Origin: Lujinxingia sediminis
GTDB lineage: Bacteria > Myxococcota_A > Bradymonadia > Bradymonadales > Bradymonadaceae
Reading direction: 5' to 3'
Length of the DNA stretch: 64,000 nucleotides
Assembly (NCBI RefSeq): GCF_004005565.1
Contig: NZ_SADD01000004.1
Coordinates: 62,001-126,000, forward strand
Position numbers and translations under genes: made by a program. Under the pieces are notes generated by a model. The model was not told where the DNA came from, did no database searches, and saw only the letters and a program-made list of their open reading frames with translations. How positions within the stretch are numbered: position 1 is the first letter of the stretch; each line of letters starts with the position of its first letter. This document shows, piece after piece, positions 8,845 through 16,784 of the stretch.

Positions 8845-8912
8845 GGTTCTTCTCCCGGTGGTGTCCTGCGTTGACACGGTCGGATCTCGCTCGTCTCGTT
8901 TTCGATACCGAG

Positions 8913-8941
8913 ACTATAACGAGCACGCCTTATCCCTGCAA
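8913..8941 (-). promoter_or_regulatory. Candidate promoter of ald
   Basis: Minus strand TTGCAG (8936-8941), 17 nt, TATAGT (8913-8918). The -10 matches consensus at five of six positions and the spacing is ideal. The predicted leader is about 60 nt. Confidence 0.6.
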
Positions 8942-9001
8942 TCCGGCCACACCCATGATTGTCGATGGCACAACGACAGCACAGGCCGACACTTGCGCCC
9001 G

Positions 9002-9030
9002 TTGCGAAAGATGCCTTCGGCCACTAGGAA
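9002..9030 (+). promoter_or_regulatory. Weak candidate promoter of the nitroreductase gene
   Basis: TTGCGA (9002-9007), 17 nt, TAGGAA (9025-9030), about 60 bases before the nitroreductase ATG. Correct spacing, but the -10 is poor. Confidence 0.3.
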
Positions 9031-9091
9031 TGCCCCCGAGCGCGGATCGTTTTTCAACGCGTTGAGACTCTCCCACACCAGGACTCCCTCC

Positions 9092-9646
9092 ATGAATACC
9101 CACCAGACTTTGATGACGCGGCGCACCATTCACGACTACAAAAGCGACCCCCTCCCCGAAGGAGTGCTGGAGCGCGCGCTGCAGGCCGCCACTCGCGCGC
9201 CCAATCACAAACTGACCAACCCCTGGCGCTTCACCCTGATGGGTCCGCAGACGCGCGCCCGCATCACCGAGATCGGCGTGGCCGAAAAGCGCAAGAAACG
9301 CGGCGAGTTAAACGATACTGCGGAAGCCTCCATCCGCACAAAGTTTTCGCGCCCCCCGGAGCTCGTCGCAGTCAGCCAGGTCATCGACGCCGATCCGCAC
9401 CGCCGGCGCGAAGACTATGCCGCGGTGGCCTGCGCCATCCAGAACATCCAGCTCTCGTTGTGGAGTGAGGGCATCGGCTCCAAATGGAGCAGCGGCGGCG
9501 TGACCAACTCCCCCGAAACCTACAACGTGCTCGGCATTGACCCGAGCATGGAGGAGATCGTGGGCTTTGTCTGGGTGGGCTTCGCCGACGTCGTGCCCGA
9601 CCCGCCGCGCACGCCGCTGGCCGAGGTGATACGCACCACCGCCTGA
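9092..9646 (+). CDS. Nitroreductase family (FMN-dependent) oxidoreductase
   Basis: 184 residues, within the range of single-domain nitroreductases. The N-terminal RRTIHDY motif (FMN phosphate/ribityl contact) is at 9-15, followed by the typical helix ALQAATRAPNHKLTNPWRF, the dimer helix EDYAAVACAIQNIQLSLWSEGIG near 112-135 and the C-terminal VGFVWVGFAD strand. Such enzymes reduce nitroaromatics, quinones or flavins with NAD(P)H as FMN homodimers; the physiological substrate is not predictable. The start was chosen at ATG 9092, preceded by AGGA; the open frame extends further upstream without family similarity. It is convergent with the SurA-like gene, only 15 bases separating the stop codons. 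Confidence 0.87.
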   Translation: MNTHQTLMTRRTIHDYKSDPLPEGVLERALQAATRAPNHKLTNPWRFTLMGPQTRARITEIGVAEKRKKRGELNDTAEASIRTKFSRPPELVAVSQVIDADPHRRREDYAAVACAIQNIQLSLWSEGIGSKWSSGGVTNSPETYNVLGIDPSMEEIVGFVWVGFADVVPDPPRTPLAEVIRTTA

Positions 9647-9653
9647 CGCCCTA

Positions 9654-9674
9654 CCCCGGCCTCATGAGCCGGGG
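9654..9674. terminator. Possible convergent hairpin between nitroreductase and SurA-like genes
   Basis: Seven-bp GC stem (CCCCGGC/GCCGGGG) with a 7-nt loop spanning the intergenic gap and the end of the leftward gene. There is no T-run, so intrinsic termination is doubtful. Confidence 0.3.
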
Positions 9675-10678
9675 ACCTCGTCCTGAAGACGCTCCGGGCG
9701 CATCTCCACCCGCGCCCCTTCGAGCAGCGCGCTGAGCCGCGCGGTGTAAGCCTGAGCCCGATCTTCACGCGTCAGCGCAGCGGCCGCAAAGCGCTCCACC
9801 TCCCGCGGGTCGGCGGGCTGGCTTTCCAACTTCTCGTCGACCTTAAGAAGGTGCCACCCGACCGGGGAGCGCACCGGCTCACTCAACGTGCCGAGTTCGT
9901 GTTCGCTGGCGAGCAGATCGGCGGCGCGGGAAAACTCCGGCACCACCTGAATCCATCCGTCGGGCAGACGCTGACTGACATCGCCCTCGGCAGGCCGGGC
10001 AAAACGCATATGTGCGTTGACCACGGCCTGATACTCGGCGGGTAACACCTCCCGGTTGAGGCGCTGCGCCTCGGCGAGCAGCGCGTCGAGCGTGGGCTTC
10101 GCTTCGAGCGATTCCGCGCTGGCTTCGATCCAGGCCTGAGCGCGCTCAAAGCGCTCTTCGCGAAGTTCGCGGCGGCGATCCGCGCCGAACTTCTCATCGC
10201 CGGGCATCGTCCCCGGGACCACAATCACCAGATGGCTGGAGCGATACCCCCGGGGAAAGTCGGCGTTCTTTTGCAAGATCGCCACAAAGTCTTCGGAGGG
10301 CGCGTCGACCCGATGCTCCGCCTCAACCTCTTCGTCGAGGAAGGCGTTCACCAACCCCTGCTTGCGCGCAAAGCCAGCCTCGGGCCTCGCGTGCAGCCCG
10401 AGTTTGTAGGCCTCCTGCCAGAGCATCGTCTCTTCGATCAGGGCGCGCATGGCCTCCTGACGACCCAGCTCCGGGTGGGCCTCCCAGAAGATTTCCAGCT
10501 CACGCACGCCCAGGCTGACCTCTCCGACGCGCGCGAGCTCCGGCTGAGGCGATGCGGCCAGCACGCGCTCCATCGCTTTTTCCGCCGGAGGGTGCGCCAC
10601 CCCGGCCTGCTCCTCAGCGCACCCCATCAGCAGCGCGAGTACGACGACTCCCCATCCTCTTTGTTGCCAGCTTCGCAT
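9662..10678 (-). CDS. Peptidylprolyl isomerase (SurA/PpiC-like) lipoprotein
   Basis: 338 residues from the ATG at 10678. The N-terminus is a lipoprotein signal with lipobox LLMGC at about residues 16-20. It continues with a SurA-like N-terminal chaperone helix region (LIEETMLWQEAYKLGL near 85-100), then a parvulin-like domain near 210-310 that ends in FSRAADLLASEHELGTLSEPV and SPVGWHLLKVDE, the typical parvulin tail. It probably assists folding of envelope proteins from the outer face of the inner membrane or from the outer membrane. Its ATG overlaps the stop of the preceding small membrane protein (TGATG), so they are translationally coupled in the leftward operon beginning with pepF. Much of the parvulin core is divergent, so isomerase activity is uncertain. 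Confidence 0.75.
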   Translation of the reverse strand: MRSWQQRGWGVVVLALLMGCAEEQAGVAHPPAEKAMERVLAASPQPELARVGEVSLGVRELEIFWEAHPELGRQEAMRALIEETMLWQEAYKLGLHARPEAGFARKQGLVNAFLDEEVEAEHRVDAPSEDFVAILQKNADFPRGYRSSHLVIVVPGTMPGDEKFGADRRRELREERFERAQAWIEASAESLEAKPTLDALLAEAQRLNREVLPAEYQAVVNAHMRFARPAEGDVSQRLPDGWIQVVPEFSRAADLLASEHELGTLSEPVRSPVGWHLLKVDEKLESQPADPREVERFAAAALTREDRAQAYTARLSALLEGARVEMRPERLQDEVPGS

Positions 10679-10872
10679 CAGTCCTCCCGGCTCGCCGCCA
10701 CCGCCAGACGGCTGAGATCGACGCCGGCGCGCACCACCGCAAACGCCACCGCCAGCGCAATAAGCGCCGCCACATAATCGGCCTCGGCGAGGAAGTTCAC
10801 CGTGCGCACGAAGAAATAGGCGCTTCCGGCAATAAACCCGATCCCAAGGATGTCGTACATCGTCGCGCGCAT
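10678..10872 (-). CDS. Small two-helix membrane protein of unknown function
   Basis: 64 residues with two hydrophobic helices: about 7-27 (ILGIGFIAGSAYFFVRTV) and 35-52 (AALIALAVAFAVVRAGV). A good GAGG ribosome site precedes the ATG, and the stop codon overlaps the next start by one base (TGATG). No family is recognised. Position between a polytopic membrane protein and a SurA-like lipoprotein suggests a role in the inner membrane or an envelope-assembly unit. Confidence 0.7.
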   Translation of the reverse strand: MRATMYDILGIGFIAGSAYFFVRTVNFLAEADYVAALIALAVAFAVVRAGVDLSRLAVAASRED

Positions 10873-10920
10873 CTCGCCTCACCTCTGCTGTGTGGCCGGC
10901 CACAATGGAGCCACCTGGCG

Positions 10921-11727
10921 TCATGGCAAAGTTACGACCATCTGCATGCCCAACACGACCATCATCGCCGTCGCAACCACCCAACCAACAACCCGACGCT
11001 TCAAGACGCCCGGGGATTCCAGAAGACGCGACTGCCCGCGAGTCAGCACCGGTTGCCGCCGCTCATATTCCCAGTTTAGTGACGGCAGTACCGCCGCCAT
11101 ATACGCCATCACAACCCACGCAAAGAGCATCACGACCGAGATAAAGGTCAGGTGCAAGGTCGCGCGCTCCCCGGCCTTCTCCACAAGCGTGCGACCGATG
11201 TTCGGGTCGACAAAGATCATCCAGACCAGGACCGCGAGCACCCCTATCACCACCAGGGCGCGCGTGCGCACGAACACGCGATAACGCGAGGCCAGGCTAT
11301 CCGTGGCATGAACCTCGGTGGGCATCTGGCCCGGCGTCTCGCGCAGATCGTCACCGATCGCCGCGACAACCAGATAACTCACAAAGGTCGCCGCGCTCGC
11401 AAGCAGTGCGACCGGCTCGGCCATCGCCGCCCATTCACGCTCGGTCAAAAGCGCCATCGCCGGCAGGAAACTCACCGGAAAGACCATCAGGCGCAGCGCG
11501 GGGTTGGCGCGCGCAATCGCCAGTGCTCCGAAAAAGAGAGGCGTGAGCAGGGCTATCACGCGTAACCCGGATCCGTCGGCGCTGAGGACCTCGGCGGCAA
11601 GCCCCGTCCCGAGCCATTGACCCCAGAGGGTCAGCGCCAGAAACGCCAGCAGCATCGTGCGCCACACCGAGCCTCGCACACGCGATGTCTCATGCCCCTG
11701 ATCGTCGCGCCTGGAACTTTCAACCAT
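10921..11727 (-). CDS. Polytopic membrane protein of unknown function
   Basis: 268 residues from ATG 11727, with AGGG 8 nt upstream; a GTG at 11751 in the same frame lacks a ribosome site. There appear to be six to seven hydrophobic segments: roughly 22-42, 50-70, 82-100, 110-130, 170-190, 205-228 and 245-268. A positively charged cytoplasmic head and a charged loop in the middle follow the usual topology rule. No motif allows a family name. It starts 36 bases after the PDZ lipoprotein stop and is followed after 48 bases by the small membrane protein, all in the same direction. Confidence 0.7.
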   Translation of the reverse strand: MVESSRRDDQGHETSRVRGSVWRTMLLAFLALTLWGQWLGTGLAAEVLSADGSGLRVIALLTPLFFGALAIARANPALRLMVFPVSFLPAMALLTEREWAAMAEPVALLASAATFVSYLVVAAIGDDLRETPGQMPTEVHATDSLASRYRVFVRTRALVVIGVLAVLVWMIFVDPNIGRTLVEKAGERATLHLTFISVVMLFAWVVMAYMAAVLPSLNWEYERRQPVLTRGQSRLLESPGVLKRRVVGWVVATAMMVVLGMQMVVTLP

Positions 11728-11763
11728 CCCTGCCGCCCTGTCGGTGTTCACGTGTGCCCGGGC

Positions 11764-12321
11764 TCACTCCACCCGCCAGATGGCATGCGCCGGTTGTCCG
11801 TCGCGGCGAAAGTCCACACGAATCTCATCGGCCTCGGCCAGCGTCGACCAGGCGTTGAGATAATGATCCGGTCGCTCCAATTTCACCAGGTTCACGTGGG
11901 TGACCACATCGCCAACACGAAGTTGCGGCGCCACAAAGCTATGTGCCTGGGTGGAGATATCGACGATCAAAAAGCCGACAAATACGCCCTCTTCGTGGTG
12001 AGGCTCGGTGTCGACATGCTGAAAGACCACCGCCGGGCCGCGCTCCAAAAGCGCGTCAACCTCACCGCGGGAGATCAACGAGGCACCATCGGGTCCGACC
12101 ATGGGCTCTCGGAGCTCGACGCGCCGTGCCGGCGAGGAGGCGGGGTTATCGGGCAGCGGCGCAACCGCCGCCTCATCGCCCGAAGGGGGCGCACCTACAT
12201 TCTGCTCTGGCCCCCGCTCGGCTGCCCGCCGCTGATCGGGGGCGCTCGCACACCCCGCACTCAGCGCGACCAACGCCAGGGCCACCAGCCAGCCCCCCAA
12301 CCTCTGCACTTCGCTCTTCAT
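11764..12321 (-). CDS. Lipoprotein with C-terminal PDZ-like domain
   Basis: 185 residues. A signal peptide ends in the lipobox LSAGC near residue 24. A Pro/Ala-rich linker (about 28-75) is followed by a compact domain from about 90 to the end. Its segment LRVGDVVTHVN...DHYLNAWSTLAEADEIRVDFRRDGQ has the shape of the PDZ domain in GspC/DegP-type proteins: a glycine-aspartate turn after a hydrophobic strand, then a helix before the last strand. The start codon overlaps the stop of the upstream flavoprotein gene (ATGA), indicating translational coupling. It is likely periplasmic, binding a protein partner; no other type II secretion genes are near. Confidence 0.72.
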   Translation of the reverse strand: MKSEVQRLGGWLVALALVALSAGCASAPDQRRAAERGPEQNVGAPPSGDEAAVAPLPDNPASSPARRVELREPMVGPDGASLISRGEVDALLERGPAVVFQHVDTEPHHEEGVFVGFLIVDISTQAHSFVAPQLRVGDVVTHVNLVKLERPDHYLNAWSTLAEADEIRVDFRRDGQPAHAIWRVE

Positions 12322-13697
12322 CGGCGCTCCTCATTGAGTTTTTCAAACATCTCGGCGCGCGTGGCGTACTTAAACTCCACAAGCCCCCGCGCCTCCGCCT
12401 CTTTCGCAGCGAGCCGATCGAGATGCTTGACGCCTTCATAGTCCACGACCCGAACCTCGCGCTCGTCGAGAAGAGCAGAAAGCCCCTGACGAACATCCTC
12501 ATAGCCGCGCGCTCCGGCCGGTCGCACCCGAAACGCACCATCGAGGTAGGCGAGAATCTCATCGCCCCCCTGGACCGCATCGGCGCGGGCTTTACCCACA
12601 AGACCATCGGAGGCCTTTCGCGCCCAGCCCACCACGAAGGTGTCCCAGATCGGTGTCTCAGCGACCGGATCGTAGACCATGTAGCGCGGCCGCTCCGGAT
12701 GCGTCTCCCAGGGCTCCTGCACCGTCGCAAACTCGCCGGACCACGCCGGTGAGAGCGGCAACCCGAGCGAAGGCTCAATCGCATCGCCGATAGCAAATAC
12801 GATGGTGTCGCAGGCCAGGGTCTCAAACTCCCCGGTGCGCTCCACGCCCACGCGACCGTCGGGGCCCGCTGCCTTGAGACGCGTTTTCTCGCAGATGAGC
12901 CCGCTGACCCGGCCCGCCTCATCGACCTCCACGCGGGCCGGCGAACGCAGAAAACGCATCTGCAACGAGGTCTCACTGGGGTGCTCCAGCGGCTCATCTA
13001 CAAAGCGCACGTACTCCTCAAAGAGCGCCTCCGGATCCTGGCCCACCTCGGTGAGTACCGGCGCGATCTGGTCGAACTCCGCGCGCAGCGCATCCTGGTC
13101 GAGGGCCTCACTGACGAGCTTGAACTCCTTGTCGGTGAACGCCCGCTCGGCCGGTCCCCGTCGTGCCACCGCGGTGACCGAGCGCACCTTCCGCTCACAA
13201 ACCATCCAGTGAACGATGTCCAGGCAGACGTTGCCCATGCCCACCACCACCACGTCCTCACCGACCGGAAACTCCCGCTCACTGAAAGGCGGGAGCCCGT
13301 TGTAGTGGTACACCAGATCTTTGGCGTGGAAGCAGGCCTCGGCATCTTCACCGGTGAGCCCGAGCCACTTGGTGCCCTGGGCCCCAACCGCGACCACCAG
13401 CGCGTCAAACCCCAGCTCGCGGAGCTCGTCGAGCGAGACATCGGCGTTTTCGCCCACGCTCACATTGCCCACGTAATCGATGTTCTCATGGGAGAGCACC
13501 CGATCGAAGTAGCGGCGAAGGCCGCGCTTCATCTTGTACTTGGTCGGATAAATCCCGAACTCGGCCAGCCCACCCGGCTTGATATCCCGGTTGAGCATCA
13601 CCACCTGATGGCCTGCCTTGGCCAGCACTTCCGCCGCATAGATGCTGGCCGGGCCAGCGCCGATCATCGCAACGGTATGCGTTGATTTCGTCGTCAT
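12318..13697 (-). CDS. FAD-dependent ferredoxin-NADP reductase of the adrenodoxin-reductase (FprA) type
   Basis: 459 residues, the usual length of FprA-type reductases. The FAD Rossmann motif AMIGAGPASIYAAEVLAKAG is at 10-29. It is followed by PGGLAEFGIYPTKYKMK (family PGGL-x-YG-xAP segment), FDALVVAVGAQGTKWL near 99-114, and the NADP Rossmann motif VVVVGMGNVCLDI near 150. The family's WxxG segment near the C-terminus appears as FVVGWARKASDGLVGKARAD, where the usual form is WIKRGPTGVIGTNKxD. It passes electrons between NADPH and ferredoxin or related carriers. No ferredoxin gene is adjacent; the neighbours are an M3 peptidase upstream and a PDZ lipoprotein downstream that overlaps by 4 bases. 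Confidence 0.87.
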   Translation of the reverse strand: MTTKSTHTVAMIGAGPASIYAAEVLAKAGHQVVMLNRDIKPGGLAEFGIYPTKYKMKRGLRRYFDRVLSHENIDYVGNVSVGENADVSLDELRELGFDALVVAVGAQGTKWLGLTGEDAEACFHAKDLVYHYNGLPPFSEREFPVGEDVVVVGMGNVCLDIVHWMVCERKVRSVTAVARRGPAERAFTDKEFKLVSEALDQDALRAEFDQIAPVLTEVGQDPEALFEEYVRFVDEPLEHPSETSLQMRFLRSPARVEVDEAGRVSGLICEKTRLKAAGPDGRVGVERTGEFETLACDTIVFAIGDAIEPSLGLPLSPAWSGEFATVQEPWETHPERPRYMVYDPVAETPIWDTFVVGWARKASDGLVGKARADAVQGGDEILAYLDGAFRVRPAGARGYEDVRQGLSALLDEREVRVVDYEGVKHLDRLAAKEAEARGLVEFKYATRAEMFEKLNEERR

Positions 13698-13709
13698 AGT
13701 CTCGTGTCC

Positions 13710-15530
13710 TTACGCCTGGAGCGCGGCCTCGGCCAGCTCCTCATACTCCGCCACGTCGCTTTCAAGATCGGCGATCGCGGCCTGCCAGAACTTCGCATCG
13801 CGAAGATCGCCACCGAGGTAACGCTCGGCGAGTTCCTCGGAGGTCATCCGCCCGGAATCCAGCAGCAGGTTGTCGATCTGTTCGATGAAGCCTTCGCCCT
13901 CCTGCTTCGCGCGCGCATACACCGCCCGCGAGAAAAGGAACCCGAAGGTGTAGGGGAAGTTGTAGAAAGGAAGCCCCGTCAGATAGAAGTGCAACTTCGA
14001 GGCCCAGAAGAGCGGGTCGACCGAGCTCAAGCTCTGACCAAAATGCTTCGCGAAGATCGTCTCGGTCATCTCGCTGAGTTGCTCTTCGTTAAGCGGCCCC
14101 TCTGCGCGCACCTCATGCAGCGCCAGCTCCAGATCATAACGCGCCGGGATGTCCATCAAAAACGCCACCCCTCGCCCCAGGCGCTGATCGAGCAAGCCCA
14201 GGCGTTGGGAGGCATCGGCCCGCGCCAGCGCGCCCTGCTCCACGATGACCTCCAACAAGGTGCTGGCCGTCTCGGCCACCCCCATCCCCAGGTCGCGCTC
14301 GCTGGAGGGCAGATCGCGCATGACCCAACCGTGGTAGGCATGCCCCAGCTCATGGGCCAGCGTGGTGACACCGGTGGTCGAACCGCCGAAGGTCATAAAG
14401 ATGCGCGTCTGACCGCTCACCGGCAGCCCCGAGCAGTAGCCACCCTGCGCCTTTCCGGGGCGATCTTCGACTTCAACCCACTGATCGCGCAACGCCATCT
14501 TACAGAACTCGGCGATGCGTTCGGCGAAGCCTCCCACCTGGTCGACGATGAAGGTCTGAGCCTCCGGGTAGGTGAAGCTCGGTGCCTCGCCACCCACCGG
14601 CGCCATCAGGTCATACCACTGCATCGCATCAACACCGAGCAGACGCTGCTTGGCCTTGAGGTAGCGATGCAACAGGGGCTGTGCGCCGCGGGCGGCCTCA
14701 AACATGGCCTCGATCGTGGCGCGCTCCACGCGATTTGCGTTGAGCGAGAAGGTCAAACAATCCTGACCGCGCCGGGTATAGAGCGTCTGCTCCGCCCCGA
14801 TGATCGAGCTGAGTGTCGCAGCGCAGACCGGCGCAAGCTCACCCCAGGCTTTGCTCAGCCCTTCGTGCGCCGCGCGTCGAATCTCCCGATCATGATGGTC
14901 GAGAAGGTTCTTGGCCTGCCCGACCGACATCACCTCCACCTCACCATCGCGCTCAACCTCAACCGTCTGGCGGGCACTGACCTGCCGGTAGAGCATCCCC
15001 CAGGCGTGCAGACCGTCGCGGTTAAGCTCCACGGCAAGGTCTTCAAGCTCGGGGTCGAGCGCCATATCGGCATCGCGGCGAAGCTCGTTGAGATAGAGCT
15101 GCATATCTCCAAAACGAGCGTCCTTGAGCAGGCCTTCAAAGACCTCGTCGCTCAATCCGCGGAACTTGCTCTTCAGCGCGACCGACAACTTCCCATGGGC
15201 CGTGCTCACACCTGTAAGATTGGCAGGCAGGCGGAGCGCGACCGGGTCATCGGCGTGGGCCGACGCCATCCCGCTGGAGAAACAAAAAGCCTGGGAGAGC
15301 CGATCGTGCATCTCGAAGAGCCCGTTGAAGAACGCGCGCCACCCGACCAAAACCTCGTCGTCCAGCGGAGCACTGTCGGGGAGCACCAGCGCGTCGAGCG
15401 TCGACTCCAATTCCGTCACACGGCTCTGAAGCCAGCGCAACTCCTCCTGAAAGCTCTTCGACGTGGGTCCGCCGGAGAACACGCTCTCCATATCCCAGGT
15501 GGGGTCGGTGGTTGGAAAGGGACGCGACAT
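13710..15530 (-). CDS. pepF: M3-family oligoendopeptidase (PepF type)
   Basis: 606 residues, as expected for PepF. The zinc motif TTLAHELGHAYHGW (HExxH) is near residue 382, and the third ligand region MGVAETASTLLEVIVE follows about 26 residues later. The N-terminal helical lid (DALVLPDSAPLDDEVLVGW and onward) and the C-terminal ELAERYLGGDLRDAKFWQAAI segment also match the family. It hydrolyses short peptides in the cytoplasm. GAGGAG before the ATG is a good ribosome site. This is the first gene of a leftward run of six closely spaced genes (through 9662). Confidence 0.93.
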   Translation of the reverse strand: MSRPFPTTDPTWDMESVFSGGPTSKSFQEELRWLQSRVTELESTLDALVLPDSAPLDDEVLVGWRAFFNGLFEMHDRLSQAFCFSSGMASAHADDPVALRLPANLTGVSTAHGKLSVALKSKFRGLSDEVFEGLLKDARFGDMQLYLNELRRDADMALDPELEDLAVELNRDGLHAWGMLYRQVSARQTVEVERDGEVEVMSVGQAKNLLDHHDREIRRAAHEGLSKAWGELAPVCAATLSSIIGAEQTLYTRRGQDCLTFSLNANRVERATIEAMFEAARGAQPLLHRYLKAKQRLLGVDAMQWYDLMAPVGGEAPSFTYPEAQTFIVDQVGGFAERIAEFCKMALRDQWVEVEDRPGKAQGGYCSGLPVSGQTRIFMTFGGSTTGVTTLAHELGHAYHGWVMRDLPSSERDLGMGVAETASTLLEVIVEQGALARADASQRLGLLDQRLGRGVAFLMDIPARYDLELALHEVRAEGPLNEEQLSEMTETIFAKHFGQSLSSVDPLFWASKLHFYLTGLPFYNFPYTFGFLFSRAVYARAKQEGEGFIEQIDNLLLDSGRMTSEELAERYLGGDLRDAKFWQAAIADLESDVAEYEELAEAALQA

Positions 15531-15692
15531 GGGGGCTCCTCTTCAGCGACATCTTGAATGAAAACACCGAGTCGACGCGCTTCTTTTGAGCGTCGTTTCA
15601 GCAAAGGACGATTGGCCGGGCAAACATAGTACTGCCACCGCGTTGAAACAATGGCTCTTGGTGCCAGGTTCTTCCGACCCGCTTGCGGGACG

Positions 15693-15722
15693 TTGACGTG
15701 GCGCGCTTCCATCTTCTAAACC
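15693..15722 (+). promoter_or_regulatory. Candidate promoter of the ATPase/helicase block
   Basis: TTGACG (15693-15698), 18 nt, TAAACC (15717-15722), giving a leader of about 35 nt before the first gene. The same boxes appear upstream of the acidic lipoprotein at 57348. Confidence 0.45.
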
Positions 15723-15762
15723 TCCTCTCGGACTGCACATTTCCTCAGCCCCCGACACCACC

Positions 15763-16665
15763 ATGACCAAGCCTGCCGAAGTATCCAGCCCCGAGCGGGA
15801 GCTGGCCGCCCGCGTTGACGCCCTCAAAAAGGAAGTTCAGGGGGCGATGCGCGATCTCAACCGCGCGCGCAGCGCGCTGGAATCGATGACCCGCGCGGGC
15901 ACCTTCGCCTCCGACGCCGCAAAGGTCGCCGACGCCCTGCGGGACCTGCGCCGCTCCTCCCTCGACGCGCTGGGGCTCGAAGATGAGCGCGCGGCGCTGG
16001 TCGGCGAGCTTGACGCGTATTTTGAACGCGAAAAAACCCGCGCTCGTATGCAGCTTTTAGGTGAGCTTGATCGGGCGCTGCGCACCGAGGGAGGCCGCCT
16101 GGAACACCTGGGGGACCAGCCCCTGACCCTGGGCGTCGGGCCGCTGACAGTGACCATCGATCTGCTCGCCAGACGCGCGACCCTGAGCTACGCCCGCGAA
16201 GACATTGCCACAGTCGACGCCGACGCCCCGACCCTCCTCAGCGCCCTCACCAGGGTGCGCGCCTCCATTCAAGAGCGGGCGCTGGAGAGCGAGACCTTCT
16301 TTGAGCAACTGGAGCGTGCCTACCGCGTTCAGCTGGCCATGGCGGGGCTCCCCGATGGCGAGCGCGTCGATCTGGTGGACCTGCTTGTCCCTCTCTCTCT
16401 CGTCGATGCCGACAGCAGCGCGCGACGCAAAAAAGGCCTCGACGCGCTCAAGCCCTGGCCGCGCTACCTGCTGGCCTATCAGCTGCAACGGTTGCGGCGC
16501 GACGGGCTGCTCGAGCGCCAGGGACGTCGCCTCGATCTGGGCACGGCCACGGGCGGATCCACAAAAAATAAGCGGGATGTGCTTTTTGTCCCTGGACCCG
16601 GCACAGATGGGCAGTATTACTTATCGCTCCGTTTCCAATCCGTACCGGGAACTCCTGGCAGCTGA
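15763..16665 (+). CDS. Coiled-coil protein, first gene of the BrxD-like ATPase/helicase block
   Basis: 300 residues, no recognised family. Residues 8-65 are a charged helix with heptad character (ELAARVDALKKEVQGAMRDL). A strand-rich patch lies near 117-140 (LTLGVGPLTVTIDLLARRATLSYA). A helical segment at about 150-195 leads to DGERVDLVDLLVPLSLV. The C-terminus (about 225-300) has a helix-turn-helix-like PRYLLAYQLQRLRRDGLLERQG followed by strands, possibly a winged-helix. No Walker or nuclease motif is visible. It may be the adaptor or DNA-binding partner of the ATPases encoded downstream. No clear ribosome site precedes the ATG, so the start is only fairly sure. The downstream gene begins 119 bases later. 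Confidence 0.75.
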   Translation: MTKPAEVSSPERELAARVDALKKEVQGAMRDLNRARSALESMTRAGTFASDAAKVADALRDLRRSSLDALGLEDERAALVGELDAYFEREKTRARMQLLGELDRALRTEGGRLEHLGDQPLTLGVGPLTVTIDLLARRATLSYAREDIATVDADAPTLLSALTRVRASIQERALESETFFEQLERAYRVQLAMAGLPDGERVDLVDLLVPLSLVDADSSARRKKGLDALKPWPRYLLAYQLQRLRRDGLLERQGRRLDLGTATGGSTKNKRDVLFVPGPGTDGQYYLSLRFQSVPGTPGS

Positions 16666-16784
16666 TGTCGACGTCGGGCGCGCACTCACGCACACGTGCG
16701 CCCCGGATTTTGACAGATGCGCTCGTGTGCGCCTGACCGACTCCCGCGTGATGTACGCGTGTAAAGCACCCCACGGATCGACCC

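Noticed and set aside
13704-15557. 617-codon open frame opposite pepF
   Set aside because: The minus frame has HELGH and full PepF length. The plus frame is an antisense by-product of high GC.
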